Assembly: GCA_027924585.1 (NCBI GenBank)
Contig: BSBM01000486.1
Location: 48,810,001 to 48,874,000 of the forward strand
DNA: 64,000 bases
Origin: Larix kaempferi
Taxonomy: Eukaryota; Streptophyta; Pinopsida; Pinales; Pinaceae
Direction: 5' to 3'
Notes under the pieces: model-generated
Databases searched by the model: none
What the model was told of the DNA's origin: nothing
The model's input: only the letters and a program-made list of their open reading frames with translations
Made by a program: the position numbers and the translations under genes
In this document: one piece after another, positions 10,301-19,149 of the stretch
Layout: every line of letters begins with the position of its first letter
Position numbering within the stretch: position 1 is the stretch's first letter

Positions 10301-11578
10301 GGACGGGCTGGCATATTCTGGATCTCCCAAATCACCTACATTCTGAGTACAATGCCCTTCTCCCCCGACTTCATGGCGTGATCCCCATACACCAATCGTT
10401 GCGAGATAAACGCAGCTGGGGGATTAATGGTTGCTACAGTTTAAAGGAAGGATACAATTACTTGGATACTCTAAACAATCGAGGTAGCAAGGAACAAAAA
10501 TGGAAGAAAGTCTAGGATAGAGACGGGATCCCAAAAGTGAATGTCTTCAATTGGGCCCTGGCACATAAAAAGATCCTCACGACAGAAAATCTCAAGAAGC
10601 GAGGAATTGCAGGGCCGGCTAGATGCACTCTTTGTAAAAATGAGGAGTAGACAATCAATCATCTCTTCCTTGACAATGAGTTTTTCCAAGAAGTCTGGCA
10701 TAAATCCTATCAAGATATCCACCCGAATCTTATCCTCCCCACCAACTAGTCTGACCTCTTTGCAAATTGGCACCTTTACTACCCCAACTCTTTCTCTGGA
10801 AAACCAAATTTCAAACGAGCTTGGGTCGCCTTCCCAAAAATCTTGTGTTGGAAAATTTGGATTGCTAGGAACTGTGAAATCTTCGATGGCATAAAAGCTC
10901 TCCCTGGGAAAATCATCTGCTTTGCTAAATCCTTGTAAATAGATTCCCTCTCTTCTAGAAACTTAAAAAACCTCAGCAAGGAACCTCTCACTGTTGAAGA
11001 AAAAATATGGGTTGCTGGTCTACTCTCTTCCCTCCCCATATCCACTCCCTCAATCCAAAGAAAATCAAAACCTCAGAATTGGCACATTAGAAAGGATCCA
11101 GAGGATCTCCAAAACTAGATAAGTACTCTGAGAAGCAACACATTGTTCTTCAATTGTGCCTCCAAAGGCAATCTTGGGTTGGAAGGTGCGGAGGGTTATT
11201 CTTGACCCCGATGGAAACAAAGTGGAGGAGTTCGCATGGGGGATAGGCAAAAGAACAAACAATGATGCAGAATGGTTAGCAGTGATAAAATGGATGGACA
11301 TTGCCAGAAGCAAAAATATTAAAGATCTAGTGATTTTCAGAGATTCAGTGTTGGTGATCAGAGATGCCAGGGACTTAGATACTCTGCGCCGCAATCCTAT
11401 ATCTACAATGCATCAACACTTCTACTTTTTATCCAAAGATTTCCACTCATTATCCTTCTATCATATTCTTAGAAAAAACAACAATGATGTTGACTCCATG
11501 GAAAACCTTGGTGCAAGCTTAAATTGTGGACATGCATTGCTCAACAGTGTACTCAAGGTGGGTGTTTGGGTTCCCTAA
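7329..11578 (+). pseudogene. LINE-2 ORF2: endonuclease, RT, zf-RVT, RNase H (broken)
   Basis: ORF2 is the replicase. The endonuclease opens with SWNCRGL near 7340, then LLQETKM, GDFN near 7743 and SDHNP at 8001-8012. The RT has APGPDGF near 8707, FKPISLCN near 8872, KLDMANDFD near 9075 and RGLCQGFPLSP near 9245. Its active-site box at 9391-9402 reads FAND instead of FADD, so a catalytic Asp is lost. The zf-RVT region follows at 10515-10900 and RNase H at 11120-11578, where FDGA has become FNCA. Frameshifts lie near 8850 and near 11180. The start ATG at 7329 overlaps the ORF1 stop, pointing to stop-restart translation in the ancestor. Confidence 0.9.
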
Positions 11579-12031
11579 TCCTATGTCCCGGCCACACCCC
11601 TCCACTTCCCCCCAACCGATGGCCTCATTAACTCCAAAAATATCCTTGAGATCTCCCTGCTCACATCAAAGGTCCTCTCGTCATTTTTGGCGGTCGCCCC
11701 TGCCAGACACCATCTGTCTCGCATGCGGTGATTTATTGCGAATGATCCCCAAGGTAGTGCAGGGATTTATCATGCAAGGTGGTGAAGGGTTCAACACCCT
11801 GTCTATCTCCTCATTCGCTTGTTTCTGGTTCCCTGCTCGGCTCTTGTTCCCTGCTCCTTCTGGTTTAGTGTTATTTTTCAGAGTCAAGTTTGAACATCCC
11901 TTGTCTCAGGGGGGCATGGATAATTGCAGTCATTTCCCTGCTGCCATGCATTGCAGGAAATGCAGGACAAATGAACAAAATACCCCAGGGGAGGCTGGTA
12001 GTGGTGGTAAGAAGCGTTATCTCTTAGAAAT
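11579..12031 (+). other. LINE-2 region after RNase H, coding-like but broken
   Basis: The 450 bases after the RNase H stop are GC-richer than the surroundings and hold pieces of open frame in all three phases. One phase gives INSKNILEISLLTSKVLSSF followed by stops. I recognise no domain. It may be a degraded upstream part of the reading frame at 12032-12625, or plain 3' untranslated sequence. Confidence 0.45.
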
Positions 12032-12625
12032 TTGTCAGGGTCCCGGTGGTATCAATTCCTCCAGGGGGGTGGTGCCAAGGTGAATTCTGGAAATGGTGTC
12101 CCATGGACACCCCTAGGCACTGGGTTGTTTCCAAGTGGTGGTTTTGCTTCTAATTTGGTTCTGGCTTCTAGGTATCATATGAATTCATGTGAGAGCGGCA
12201 AAGGTTTCTTTCATAAATGGTACCATGGCATTCCTGGTGATATGGGGAATAGGGCTTCTCCTCAAGGGAAAGGAAGCCCCTCACCTGAGCTCAATCTGCA
12301 AGTTCAAGATCTGGAAATGCAAATGTGCTGGTTTAGAGGGGACCTTGCAGACATGAAAAAAGTTATCTCCAATTTAGCAACCCTAGTTCAAATCTCCAAC
12401 TCCGAAGTTCGAGCAAGCACCGGAGAGATAAAGGATTTCACTGAAAAAAGTATGGGCAAACATGACACCCTTTACAGCTGCCTGAGAATCATTGAGGCTA
12501 AAGTTGACTATGTGAGGACCAATAGTGGGAACAACCCATTAGTCATATTGAACATTGATGATGACAACATTGTAAATACGGCTAGAAGCAAGGAAAAAAT
12601 GTCCCGCAACTGTCATGACAACTAA
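12032..12625 (+). CDS. Putative extra 3' reading frame of LINE-2, coiled-coil-like
   Basis: A 197-codon open frame lies between RNase H and the A tail, where plant LINEs normally have only untranslated sequence. The first half is Gly- and Ser-rich. The second half (residues about 90-165) is helical in composition, with spaced hydrophobic residues as in LQVQDLEMQMCWFRGDLADM and the following stretch, suggesting a coiled coil. There is no recognised catalytic motif. The ATG chosen is the first in frame; coding could begin upstream in the broken stretch. The lack of stops here, when ORF1 and ORF2 have many, may be chance or sampling. I cannot name the protein. Confidence 0.4.
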   Translation: MSGSRWYQFLQGGGAKVNSGNGVPWTPLGTGLFPSGGFASNLVLASRYHMNSCESGKGFFHKWYHGIPGDMGNRASPQGKGSPSPELNLQVQDLEMQMCWFRGDLADMKKVISNLATLVQISNSEVRASTGEIKDFTEKSMGKHDTLYSCLRIIEAKVDYVRTNSGNNPLVILNIDDDNIVNTARSKEKMSRNCHDN

Positions 12626-12920
12626 TTCTCGCCAGTGCAGCCTCCTGTTGATCTGATGTTTATCTATTTAATTTATGTTCTACTCCTATGTTATATTTCT
12701 GTTGTTTCTTATTAGGCCAGTTTGTTAGAATCTTCAGTTGTAATAGCAGTATCAGTCCTTATGGTTGTATCAGGCATAATGCCATTTTTGAATTACAAAG
12801 GCTGGAAAACTCAGAACTTGTTCTCACAGTTCTGGAATTTTGGGACGAGCCTTACTTCTCTATGTAACTTGCTCCATCTTTCAATATAAATCCTGTTAAT
12901 CATTTGTGTAAAAAAAAAAA
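12626..12920 (+). other. LINE-2 3' untranslated region and A tail
   Basis: About 285 bases of T-rich sequence without coding potential follow the last open frame and end in CATTTGTGT and a run of A (12910-12920). The run of A merges with the first bases of the right target-site duplication. Confidence 0.8.
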
Positions 12921-12938
12921 TATTAAGTAGATTGAAAA
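12918..12938. repeat. Target-site duplication of LINE-2, right copy
   Basis: An exact 21-bp repeat of 5894-5914. Immediately to its right the LINE-1 endonuclease sequence resumes (CCTGATCTAAATCC), which fixes the insertion point to the base, apart from the ambiguity of the A run. Confidence 0.95.
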
Positions 12939-13239
12939 CCTGATCTAAATCCTTGCTAGAAAATGTTGTTCCTAAGCCCGATCTGAAGGAAAAAAAGTTT
13001 ATCAGGCTTACTGAATCCTTCCACCCAGTAAGCATACCACCAGATATTCCCTATCCATCTGCCCATACGAAGTCCCACCCCTGCATAATATTTTTAAGGT
13101 GATCTACTAACCCTAATCCATTGCACATGGTACCTTGAATTACAATTATCTCCAAACCGTTAATCTCTACCACCCTATCTAACGCCAACTGTTTGGGGTT
13201 GTTGGATAACCCTCGGCAGTTGAAGGAAAGGAGCTTCAT
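12939..13239 (-). pseudogene. LINE-1 endonuclease, N-terminal part
   Basis: From ATG 13239 the frame reads MKLLSFNCRGLSNNPKQLAL, the usual start of the LINE endonuclease domain, with the Asn of FNCRGL expected in the metal site. In the next motif the usual QET is QGT, so the metal-binding Glu is missing. A stop follows codon 62, and a second in-frame stretch carries on to SSKDLDQVFNLLN at the point where LINE-2 entered. The rest of the domain is at 5530-5914. Confidence 0.82.
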
Positions 13240-13751
13240 GGGGTGACAAAGTGTGAAGTCTTTTCTCTAAGCACCTTTGGAGAAGACAAAATAGAGAAAC
13301 ACAAGCATAGGTCCTCCCTCAGGACCTTTCTAGTCTCAATATGATTTTGCACCTACGGAAATGAACCAATCCCAATCGTGAACCTAGGGTTTCCAACCCC
13401 TCCCTTAGAGCGCAAATCAGATGGGTTCGTGTTATCCTAGTAAACTCTATGGATTCCATATTCACTTACAGAGAAAGGTATATCAGAGGAGCACTCCCTT
13501 ATGAGTTTTTTATGCTTCCGGAGAGAGTTCTGAGAGTTCGGACAAGCAAACCCTATACTCGCAAGAGGACTAAGGTTTTCTAGCAACTGTTCAACCTTAT
13601 AATATTTTAAAAAATTCAAGGGTTTGAGGATTTCCATCTTACCTTTAGGTAGCACCAAATAATCGGATGCCTCCTCCGTTGTCCTTACCTCCCACTTCCT
13701 TTCCGTAGCTTCTACGACATCTGTTCCAAGGATTAGATGGTCTCTAAGAGA
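13240..13751 (-). other. LINE-1 region between ORF1 and ORF2
   Basis: About 500 bases with one 73-codon minus-strand open frame (13658-13437), KMEILKPLNFLKYYKVEQLL and following residues. It probably holds the degraded C-terminal tail of ORF1 before the ORF2 start at 13239. I recognise no domain in it. Confidence 0.5.
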
Positions 13752-14870
13752 TCATGTCCCTTTGTTGAGCAGGGGAGCACAGTTTTCCCCTCTTTTAGTA
13801 CTATCCCAAGCTATCAAACCCTGAAGCATGCCTCCATCCTCCTTATCGAAAGGAACCCTACCCTCCACCAGAAAGACGCTTTGTACTTCAGGACCTAGAG
13901 GTTGCATCCCTTTAGCAACCTCTTCAAACCGATTTTCTAGGAGTGGCTTTAACATCGTTCCCTTAGGATGAACCAAATTATCATTCTCCCTAGCACAACT
14001 AGCCTCTGAAAGATTTTCTAAAACCTCCTTCGAGGAATTCTTACGAACCCAAGCTTTAGTGACAAAAGGAATAGTACATTCCCTTATGGAATGGCCATAA
14101 ACGTGACAGCAGCCACATCTGAATGGGATATTCACATAATCCAAGGTCTGTAAAATCCTGACCTCGCCTAGGTCGATTTCGATAGTCTCACGAAGCCCTA
14201 GTGAAAGGTCCATCGAAACCAGCACCTTAGCCACCATTCCCTGCACCTGGAATTTATAGGTTTTGTCCACCATTACCATTTTTCTATTCTGGTTTCCCAC
14301 CACCGAAAGGAAATTATCTTCCCAAAACTCCAAAGGGATACCAGGTAACTTGACCCATATCGGGGCCTTACTATTGAATTCCCTTCTAGGGTCGAAGTAG
14401 GGGTGCCGGGGATTTAAGTTGAGGTAGGTCATCCCCCACATCCAGGATATCTTCAGGATCTTCCCAGTTCATTCTTGAGCTTAAACCCTAACCATCCTTT
14501 AGTCATGATGTAGAATTACGGGACATAATCTAGCACCGGTAACCAGTTCTCCTGTAACCAAATCCTCAAAGAATCCTCCTAAATTCGAACCCAATAAAAA
14601 CGCCCAACAAGAGTTTTCCCGATATAATACATGATAGAGTCCACCCAGATGTCCTCTCCTACTGTAAGCTTCACCCCGTATCTTCTATTGATAACTTTCT
14701 TAACTGTCTTAGCCCCATGCATGGACATAGGAGACCCTATTTCTTGGTCTTTCACAGGAGAACCCCCAGCAACCTGCTTGGGACTAACCGTCTCTTCTAC
14801 AATGCTCCTCCTCTTGCACGGGGAAAGAGAGGGCGAAACATCTGTTGAATCTAGTCATTACACCTAAAGT
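13752..14870 (-). pseudogene. LINE-1 ORF1: DUF4283 plus CCHC zinc knuckle
   Basis: The Gag-like protein of LINE-1. The longest uninterrupted part is 14441-13752 (229 codons). It begins in the DUF4283 core (LNLNPRHPYFDPRREF, then IWVKLPGIPLEFWEDNFL) and reaches the knuckle CGCCHVYGHSIREC (C-X2-C-X4-H-X4-C) at about residue 108. Upstream, out-of-frame pieces such as GKTLVGRFYWVRI and LRIWLQENWLPVL near 14500-14620 are the start of DUF4283. Several stops and at least one frameshift separate them from the main part. It pairs with the broken ORF2 at 13239 and 5914. Confidence 0.82.
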
Positions 14871-14970
14871 AACCTAAAAAAGACAACTGTAACCAAAGCC
14901 GTAACCCCTAGCCCCAAAAATCCAACTCCTTCCTCTCCATACGACCCAGGGCAAAGTTAACGTACACCTT

Positions 14971-15080
14971 CATAAAGATTTACTTTCTTGTTAACGTACT
15001 CCTTCCGGCTGCTAGTTGCAGATATATATATCATAACATATGTTTTGGTTTTTTGTTCTTGTTTTGGTTTTTGGTTTAAG

Positions 15081-15111
<31 letters not shown>

Positions 15112-15216
15112 TTATTTTATATATATTATATCTTTTTTTTGGTTTTTTTATTATTGTTTTGTTTTGTGTTATTATGTGTATATTTTTTTGGCTTTTGTTT
15201 TTTTATTATTGTTTTG

Positions 15217-15263
<47 letters not shown>

Positions 15264-15545
15264 TTGTTTTTTCATTAGTTTTATTTGTTTTTTATTTTTT
15301 ATTTGTGTTTTTATATTATTGTATTTTTTTAATATTCGTTTTTCAAACATTTTGTATATGGTATTAAAATATAATGCAATTTTTTTTATTTTTTTTAAGA
15401 ATAATTTAATTTTTTTATTTTTTTGCTATTTAATTGTTTTTAATGTAGTGTATGTCTTTTTTTGTATTTCTTTTTGTTATTTAATTGTTTTTAATGTGTT
15501 TTATGTTCTTTTTTGTATTTTTTTTATTTTAATTTTATGAGTTTT
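14971..15545. repeat. Low-complexity T-rich DNA with two AT microsatellites
   Basis: The segment is dominated by T runs, TTTTTTATTATTGTTTTG phrases and two pure AT dinucleotide tracts at 15081-15108 and 15219-15260. Long open frames here translate to Tyr-Ile, Phe and Leu runs and are compositional artefacts. The phrase TGCTATTTAATTGTTTTTAA, followed by TGT, occurs near 15424 and, in near-identical form, near 15475. Confidence 0.85.
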
Positions 15546-15699
15546 GGTTTAATGATGTCGGTTATTAGGGTCACAATTTGGAACAAGGCATATTTTAACT
15601 TCCTCTCCCAACAAAAGGCAATTATGGGAGAACCACTTTTTTATTGAGAGGTTGATTTAGGATTTTGATTACAACAACACTGGTCAAGGTTTCAAAAAA

Positions 15700-15862
15700 G
15701 TTGTAATTTTAGCTCTGAAAAAAAAAAGGTGCTACCGGTAGCACCACTTTTCAAATCGAGGGTTGTTATTGTTGTTTTTAATACAAAAATATGAGTTTTT
15801 ATCGCTATAATTCTCATTTTGAGTATAAAGTTCTTGTCAAGTTGTATAACTTGTTTATGGCA
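15700..15862 (+). repeat. Palindrome-bearing repeat, copy 1
   Basis: This copy contains the palindrome GGTGCTACCGGTAGCACC (15728-15745). About 30-110 bases further on are ATACAAAAATATGAGTTTT and GAGTATAAAGTTCTTGTCAA, ending GTTGTATAACTTGTT. The same order of phrases recurs at 16395-16545. It carries no coding capacity. A small non-autonomous element or a local segmental duplication would explain it. Confidence 0.7.
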
Positions 15863-16289
15863 TATGAAATGTTGAGCGTACATGAAGATTGAGATGGTGC
15901 ACACATTGATAGTAGAGAAGAATATGAGTCATCTACATCTCCGTCCAGTCATTCATTTGAAGAAAATGTAGCTTTTGATGGTGTGTCAGAATCCATGTGT
16001 TGATTTGAATATTTGCACATGAAACATTTTTTTTTTTATTAATATGCCATTGTTTGTATGGAAACTCTAAAGTAGTGCTTGAATTTTGATATGAATTACT
16101 TTTATGTCTTATGATTTAATATATGATTTTAGGATGAATATCATAATTTTTTTTTATTTTATATGAAAAGAGTGGTCAAATTATTTCTTGAATAATTTGT
16201 GTTTAACTCAGTGCAAGTTTTATATAGTCTTACTAAGAGATTAAACAAGCACACTTTTCAATTATGATAAAATCATATAATAATGCCAT

Positions 16290-16330
16290 TTTTAAAAAAA
16301 GTGTGCTACCAGTAGCATTAGTTTTCAATT
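16290..16330. repeat. Diverged copy of the GTGCTACC palindrome
   Basis: GTGTGCTACCAGTAGCATTAG at 16301-16321 is a decayed form of the palindrome seen at 15728 and 16415, again with A residues before it. The downstream phrases of the longer repeat are not present here. Confidence 0.55.
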
Positions 16331-16394
16331 TAGAACTTGATTTTAAGGTTTTTGCAAACATTAATAACAAATGTTTTGGTTCATTTCTATATTT

Positions 16395-16547
16395 TTTACC
16401 CCAAATAAAAAAGTGGTGCTACCGGTAGCACCACTTTTTGTTTCGGGGATGTTTTTTGGTGCTTTTTATGCAAAAATATGGGTTTTATGGCTAGAGTTAT
16501 CGTTTTGAGTATAAAGTTCTAGTCAAGTTGTATAACTTGTTACATGT
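16395..16547 (+). repeat. Palindrome-bearing repeat, copy 2
   Basis: The second full copy of the 15700-15862 repeat. Positions 16408-16439 form a perfect 32-bp palindrome made of AAAAAGTGGTGCTACC and its complement. The shared phrases follow: GCAAAAATATGGGTTTTA, then GAGTATAAAGTTCTAGTCAA, ending TTGTATAACTTGTT. Confidence 0.75.
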
Positions 16548-17228
16548 GAAAGGATAAAAAACCCAATATTTGCATCATCTATATTAGACTTGGCAATCAT
16601 AAAATGATTACCACAAAAGAAGAATTCGGTTTCAACATCAAGCAAGGGTAGTGAAGATGGCCAACTGCCATACAAAGCACACTTGTAAGAAGTTTGATAT
16701 TTACTTTTCAAATTCATAGTAATGGGAGAAATCATCGCTACCCTCCAACAATTGTACGGACCTCGGTGTGTACTTGGATAGTTTTGCTCTCAACTCATGC
16801 AACTTTTTGGATCTTCTAGTAGAGATGGGTTGGGTGGCATTCATATCATACTTTGGATCACTAAAAATTTCAGTTGACTCAACATAAGTTGAGGGGTTCG
16901 TCAATTTAGGATGAGACATATTTGTTTTGGATTCCAACTGTTTCAAAAATGAGCATAGGGAAGTGTTCCTATGTGTATTTTATATATCACCTATTGGATT
17001 TTTTACTGCATTAGGGGGTATTAGGCCATCAACATTTGGTAATATATCATTGGTGTAATGGGTGAGTGTGACACACCGAGGGTTCTCCTTCAAACCTTGA
17101 CATTTTGAACAACCACAAACTACTAGGGTGTCATAAAAGAGTTCCATCTCACGACTAATTACCATCAATGAACGGGGATGGAGGATTGAAGATGACATGT
17201 TATTATTGGAAGGGTAAAGTGATGCCAA
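16523..17228 (-). pseudogene. Uncharacterised broken coding region (minus strand)
   Basis: Three minus-strand open pieces (17228-16980, 16946-16701, 16735-16523) have mixed, protein-like composition rather than the Lys/Asn/Ile bias of the flanks. The first includes MSSSILHPRSLMVISREMEL and a Cys cluster CGCSKCQGLKENPRC, possibly a degraded metal-binding knuckle. The second contains RRSKKLHELRAKLSKYTPRS. I do not recognise the family. It could be a decayed transposon gene or a host pseudogene with introns. Confidence 0.35.
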
Positions 17229-17754
17229 TTTTCATCCATGAATTGCTTTTGGTGTCCTGCTCTTGATAAGAGCTTACGATGTTTTGAAATTAGAGGAATG
17301 TCTTGTGCATCCGAAATTGAACCTTAATCGAGATCCTGCAATGAAGAATAAATCGATATTCAGATTCACATGGATAAGTAACATAAATTCAAATAAATAT
17401 ATTCAAAATATAAATAAAACATTAACTTACTAGGGATAGAAAGGGAGAACTCGTTGAAATTTGAACAAGATGGAATGAGTTGGAATCTAAAGAATTGGCC
17501 ATTTGATACTACAAACTTTTCTCGTTGCATTTGAGCCAAATCAATAATAAATATATACATCTCTACAATCCTAAAATATTTTCAAGAACTATATCACAAT
17601 CTAACTTCCAATATAGTTTGGAAACCATTTTGTAAGAATAAGGTGAGTATATATATACTATGAAATATTGTAATTGGTGTGGTTAAATACTAAAAGAACA
17701 TTTGGGATGAATATATAATTTTAAGTGGACACATAAAACCAGAGGATTTTCAAA
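17229..17754. other. No gene seen
   Basis: AT-rich sequence. One 64-codon minus-strand open frame (17560-17366) has no recognisable domain. Nothing else supports a gene or RNA. Confidence 0.6.
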
Positions 17755-18075
17755 TTAAACCGGTGCATCTATTCATATATACACGCATTGGTGCGCTCAC
17801 ATATACTAAATGCACCGATGTGCTTCAATTATAAACGAACCGTGAAAGAACATCCACAAATTCCCCCGCAATGGAAAATATCCGCTACATTTGGTAGCGG
17901 ATATTTCTACATGCAATTTTACAACATAATTCATTCTGGTGCATTTCCTACACACAAGCACACTGGGGCATCCAAATTATACATGCATTGTGGCACAAGT
18001 TTTTTAATTTGTTGATTGGTCGGTGCATTGTACATATGTACGCTCCGGTGTGGCATGACAACAAGCACACCAAAA
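17755..18075. repeat. Cluster of short GTGC/GCAC motifs, block 1
   Basis: Short motifs such as CGGTGCAT, TGGTGCGC, TGCACCGATGTGC, GCACACTGGGGC and CGGTGCATTG occur at least eight times in 320 bases, in both orientations. A perfect hairpin (17876-17888 against 17894-17906, five-base loop) lies inside. Dense short motifs in both orientations resemble the subterminal regions of CACTA-type DNA transposons, but no terminal inverted repeat could be assigned. Confidence 0.5.
17876..17906. other. Perfect 13-bp stem hairpin
   Basis: AAATATCCGCTAC and its exact reverse complement GTAGCGGATATTT are separated by ATTTG. It lies within the GTGC motif cluster. The function is unknown; it may be part of a transposon end. 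Confidence 0.7.
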
Positions 18076-18659
18076 TGCCGAAAATAAAAATTAAAAAAAA
18101 AACTCGCACAAGCTATTTTTTCCCTAAACTGAAAAAAGGGCAGCAATTTTAAGTTCAAAAGTAATTCTAAATAGTGTTTAAAAGCAAAAAACATAAACAT
18201 TGCCAAAAATTTCAAGGGAGAGTTTTGGAAGAGAGACTTACGTGGAAGAAGTTTGGAGCAACTGGAAGGAGTTCTGAGGGTCGAAATTTGTTAGGTATGG
18301 TGAATCAAACAAAACCTTACATAATAGAAATTTCAAGTATGTAAATATTATTGCTGATCTTATTATCTTATTTAGAGTTTAACTAGATTTAGAAGAAAAA
18401 AAACTCCATACTTACCTTCAATGTTGCAACCCTTATTTTCTCACTGCTTCTTTTCATTTTATATGGCTGCAAAATTTTACATTAGGGTTTAAATCTCTCT
18501 ACTGTTATACAAAATTACGATTTCACCTTTTAGGGATTTTGGATTTGCTAAGCTTGAGATTATGTATAGAAAGCGTAGGGTGATATGGGGTCACTTTTTT
18601 GGTCCAATCTGTAACCATGTCAGCCCTGTTAAGTTTTTTTTGTTAATTTTTTTATGTTT
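18076..18659. other. No gene seen
   Basis: AT-rich DNA between two GTGC/GCAC motif clusters. A 94-codon minus-strand open frame reaching 18215 is Phe- and Leu-rich and has no recognisable domain. Confidence 0.6.
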
Positions 18660-18910
18660 CATTGAAAAAATGCATGCGTCAATATCGATGCATTTGTATT
18701 ACAGGAATGCACCAGTGCGGTCATAAACATAGCACACCAGATATGACAAGTGACACATAATATTTTATTTTATAAAAATGAAAAAGTCATTTTTTGTTTC
18801 TCGGTTCTCTATTTGCGGTGCATCTGTTTCATTTTAACATACCCGTGCATTGTTGTTACTAATGCACTAGGGGGTTTCACATATTTAAGCGCACTGATAT
18901 CATATTTATT
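18660..18910. repeat. Cluster of short GTGC/GCAC motifs, block 2
   Basis: CGATGCATTTG, AATGCACCAGTGCGG, AGCACACCAGAT, CGGTGCATCTG, CCCGTGCATTG, ATGCACTAGGG and GCGCACTGAT recur within 250 bases. This is the same vocabulary as the clusters at 17755-18075 and 38786-39338. Confidence 0.5.
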
Positions 18911-19149
18911 TATTTCATATTTTGAAGGGCTGTAGTTTATTTGTATAATATATTGAGCTTCTATATTTAATGGTCTAGGTTTTTTATTAAAAGAAAATGA
19001 ATGGAATGATTTCAATGAATAACAACTTTAGTCAACATGATGGGAGCACATCTAGAATTACGAAGAAGTCATGTGCTTTTAATTAATTTATGTATTTAAA
19101 TTAATTTGTTTGAATTATTTGTAAAGTTAACTAATATGTATTAATTAAT
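18911..19149. other. No gene seen
   Basis: AT-rich intergenic-type DNA with no coding or repeat signal that I can support. Confidence 0.6.

Larger units (their letters stand above)
5915..12917 (+). mobile_element. LINE-2, full-length L1-type plant LINE
   Basis: A plus-strand LINE of about 7.0 kb inserted into LINE-1. It has a 104-bp 5' untranslated region, ORF1 (6019-7329), ORF2 (7329-11578), about 1.3 kb of downstream sequence with one further open frame, and an A tail ending at 12920. Identical 21-bp flanks at 5894-5914 and 12918-12938 mark target-primed insertion. Complete length with a preserved start is notable, because most LINE copies are 5'-truncated. It is now inactive: roughly nine in-frame stops in ORF1, and two frameshifts plus several stops in ORF2. 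Most stops are explained by single C-to-T or G-to-A changes. Confidence 0.95.
12939..14970 (-). mobile_element. LINE-1, 5' part
   Basis: The upstream part of the interrupted LINE-1, on the minus strand: 5' region and ORF1 (about 14870-13750), then the start of the endonuclease (13239-12939). With 1792-5914 it makes an element of about 6.1 kb. The right edge is set only roughly, where LINE-like coding gives way to AT-rich low-complexity DNA. A short direct repeat, GTTAACGTAC followed by CTTC, occurs at 14956 and 14992, but it does not match the other end and is not a target duplication. Confidence 0.85.

Noticed and set aside
14956-15007. Short direct repeat GTTAACGTAC as LINE-1 target duplication
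   Set aside because: Both copies lie at the same end of the element and nothing similar lies near 1780.
14988-15540. Overlapping open frames of up to 166 codons
   Set aside because: They translate to Tyr-Ile, Phe and Leu runs from AT microsatellites and T-rich DNA, without start context or domain.
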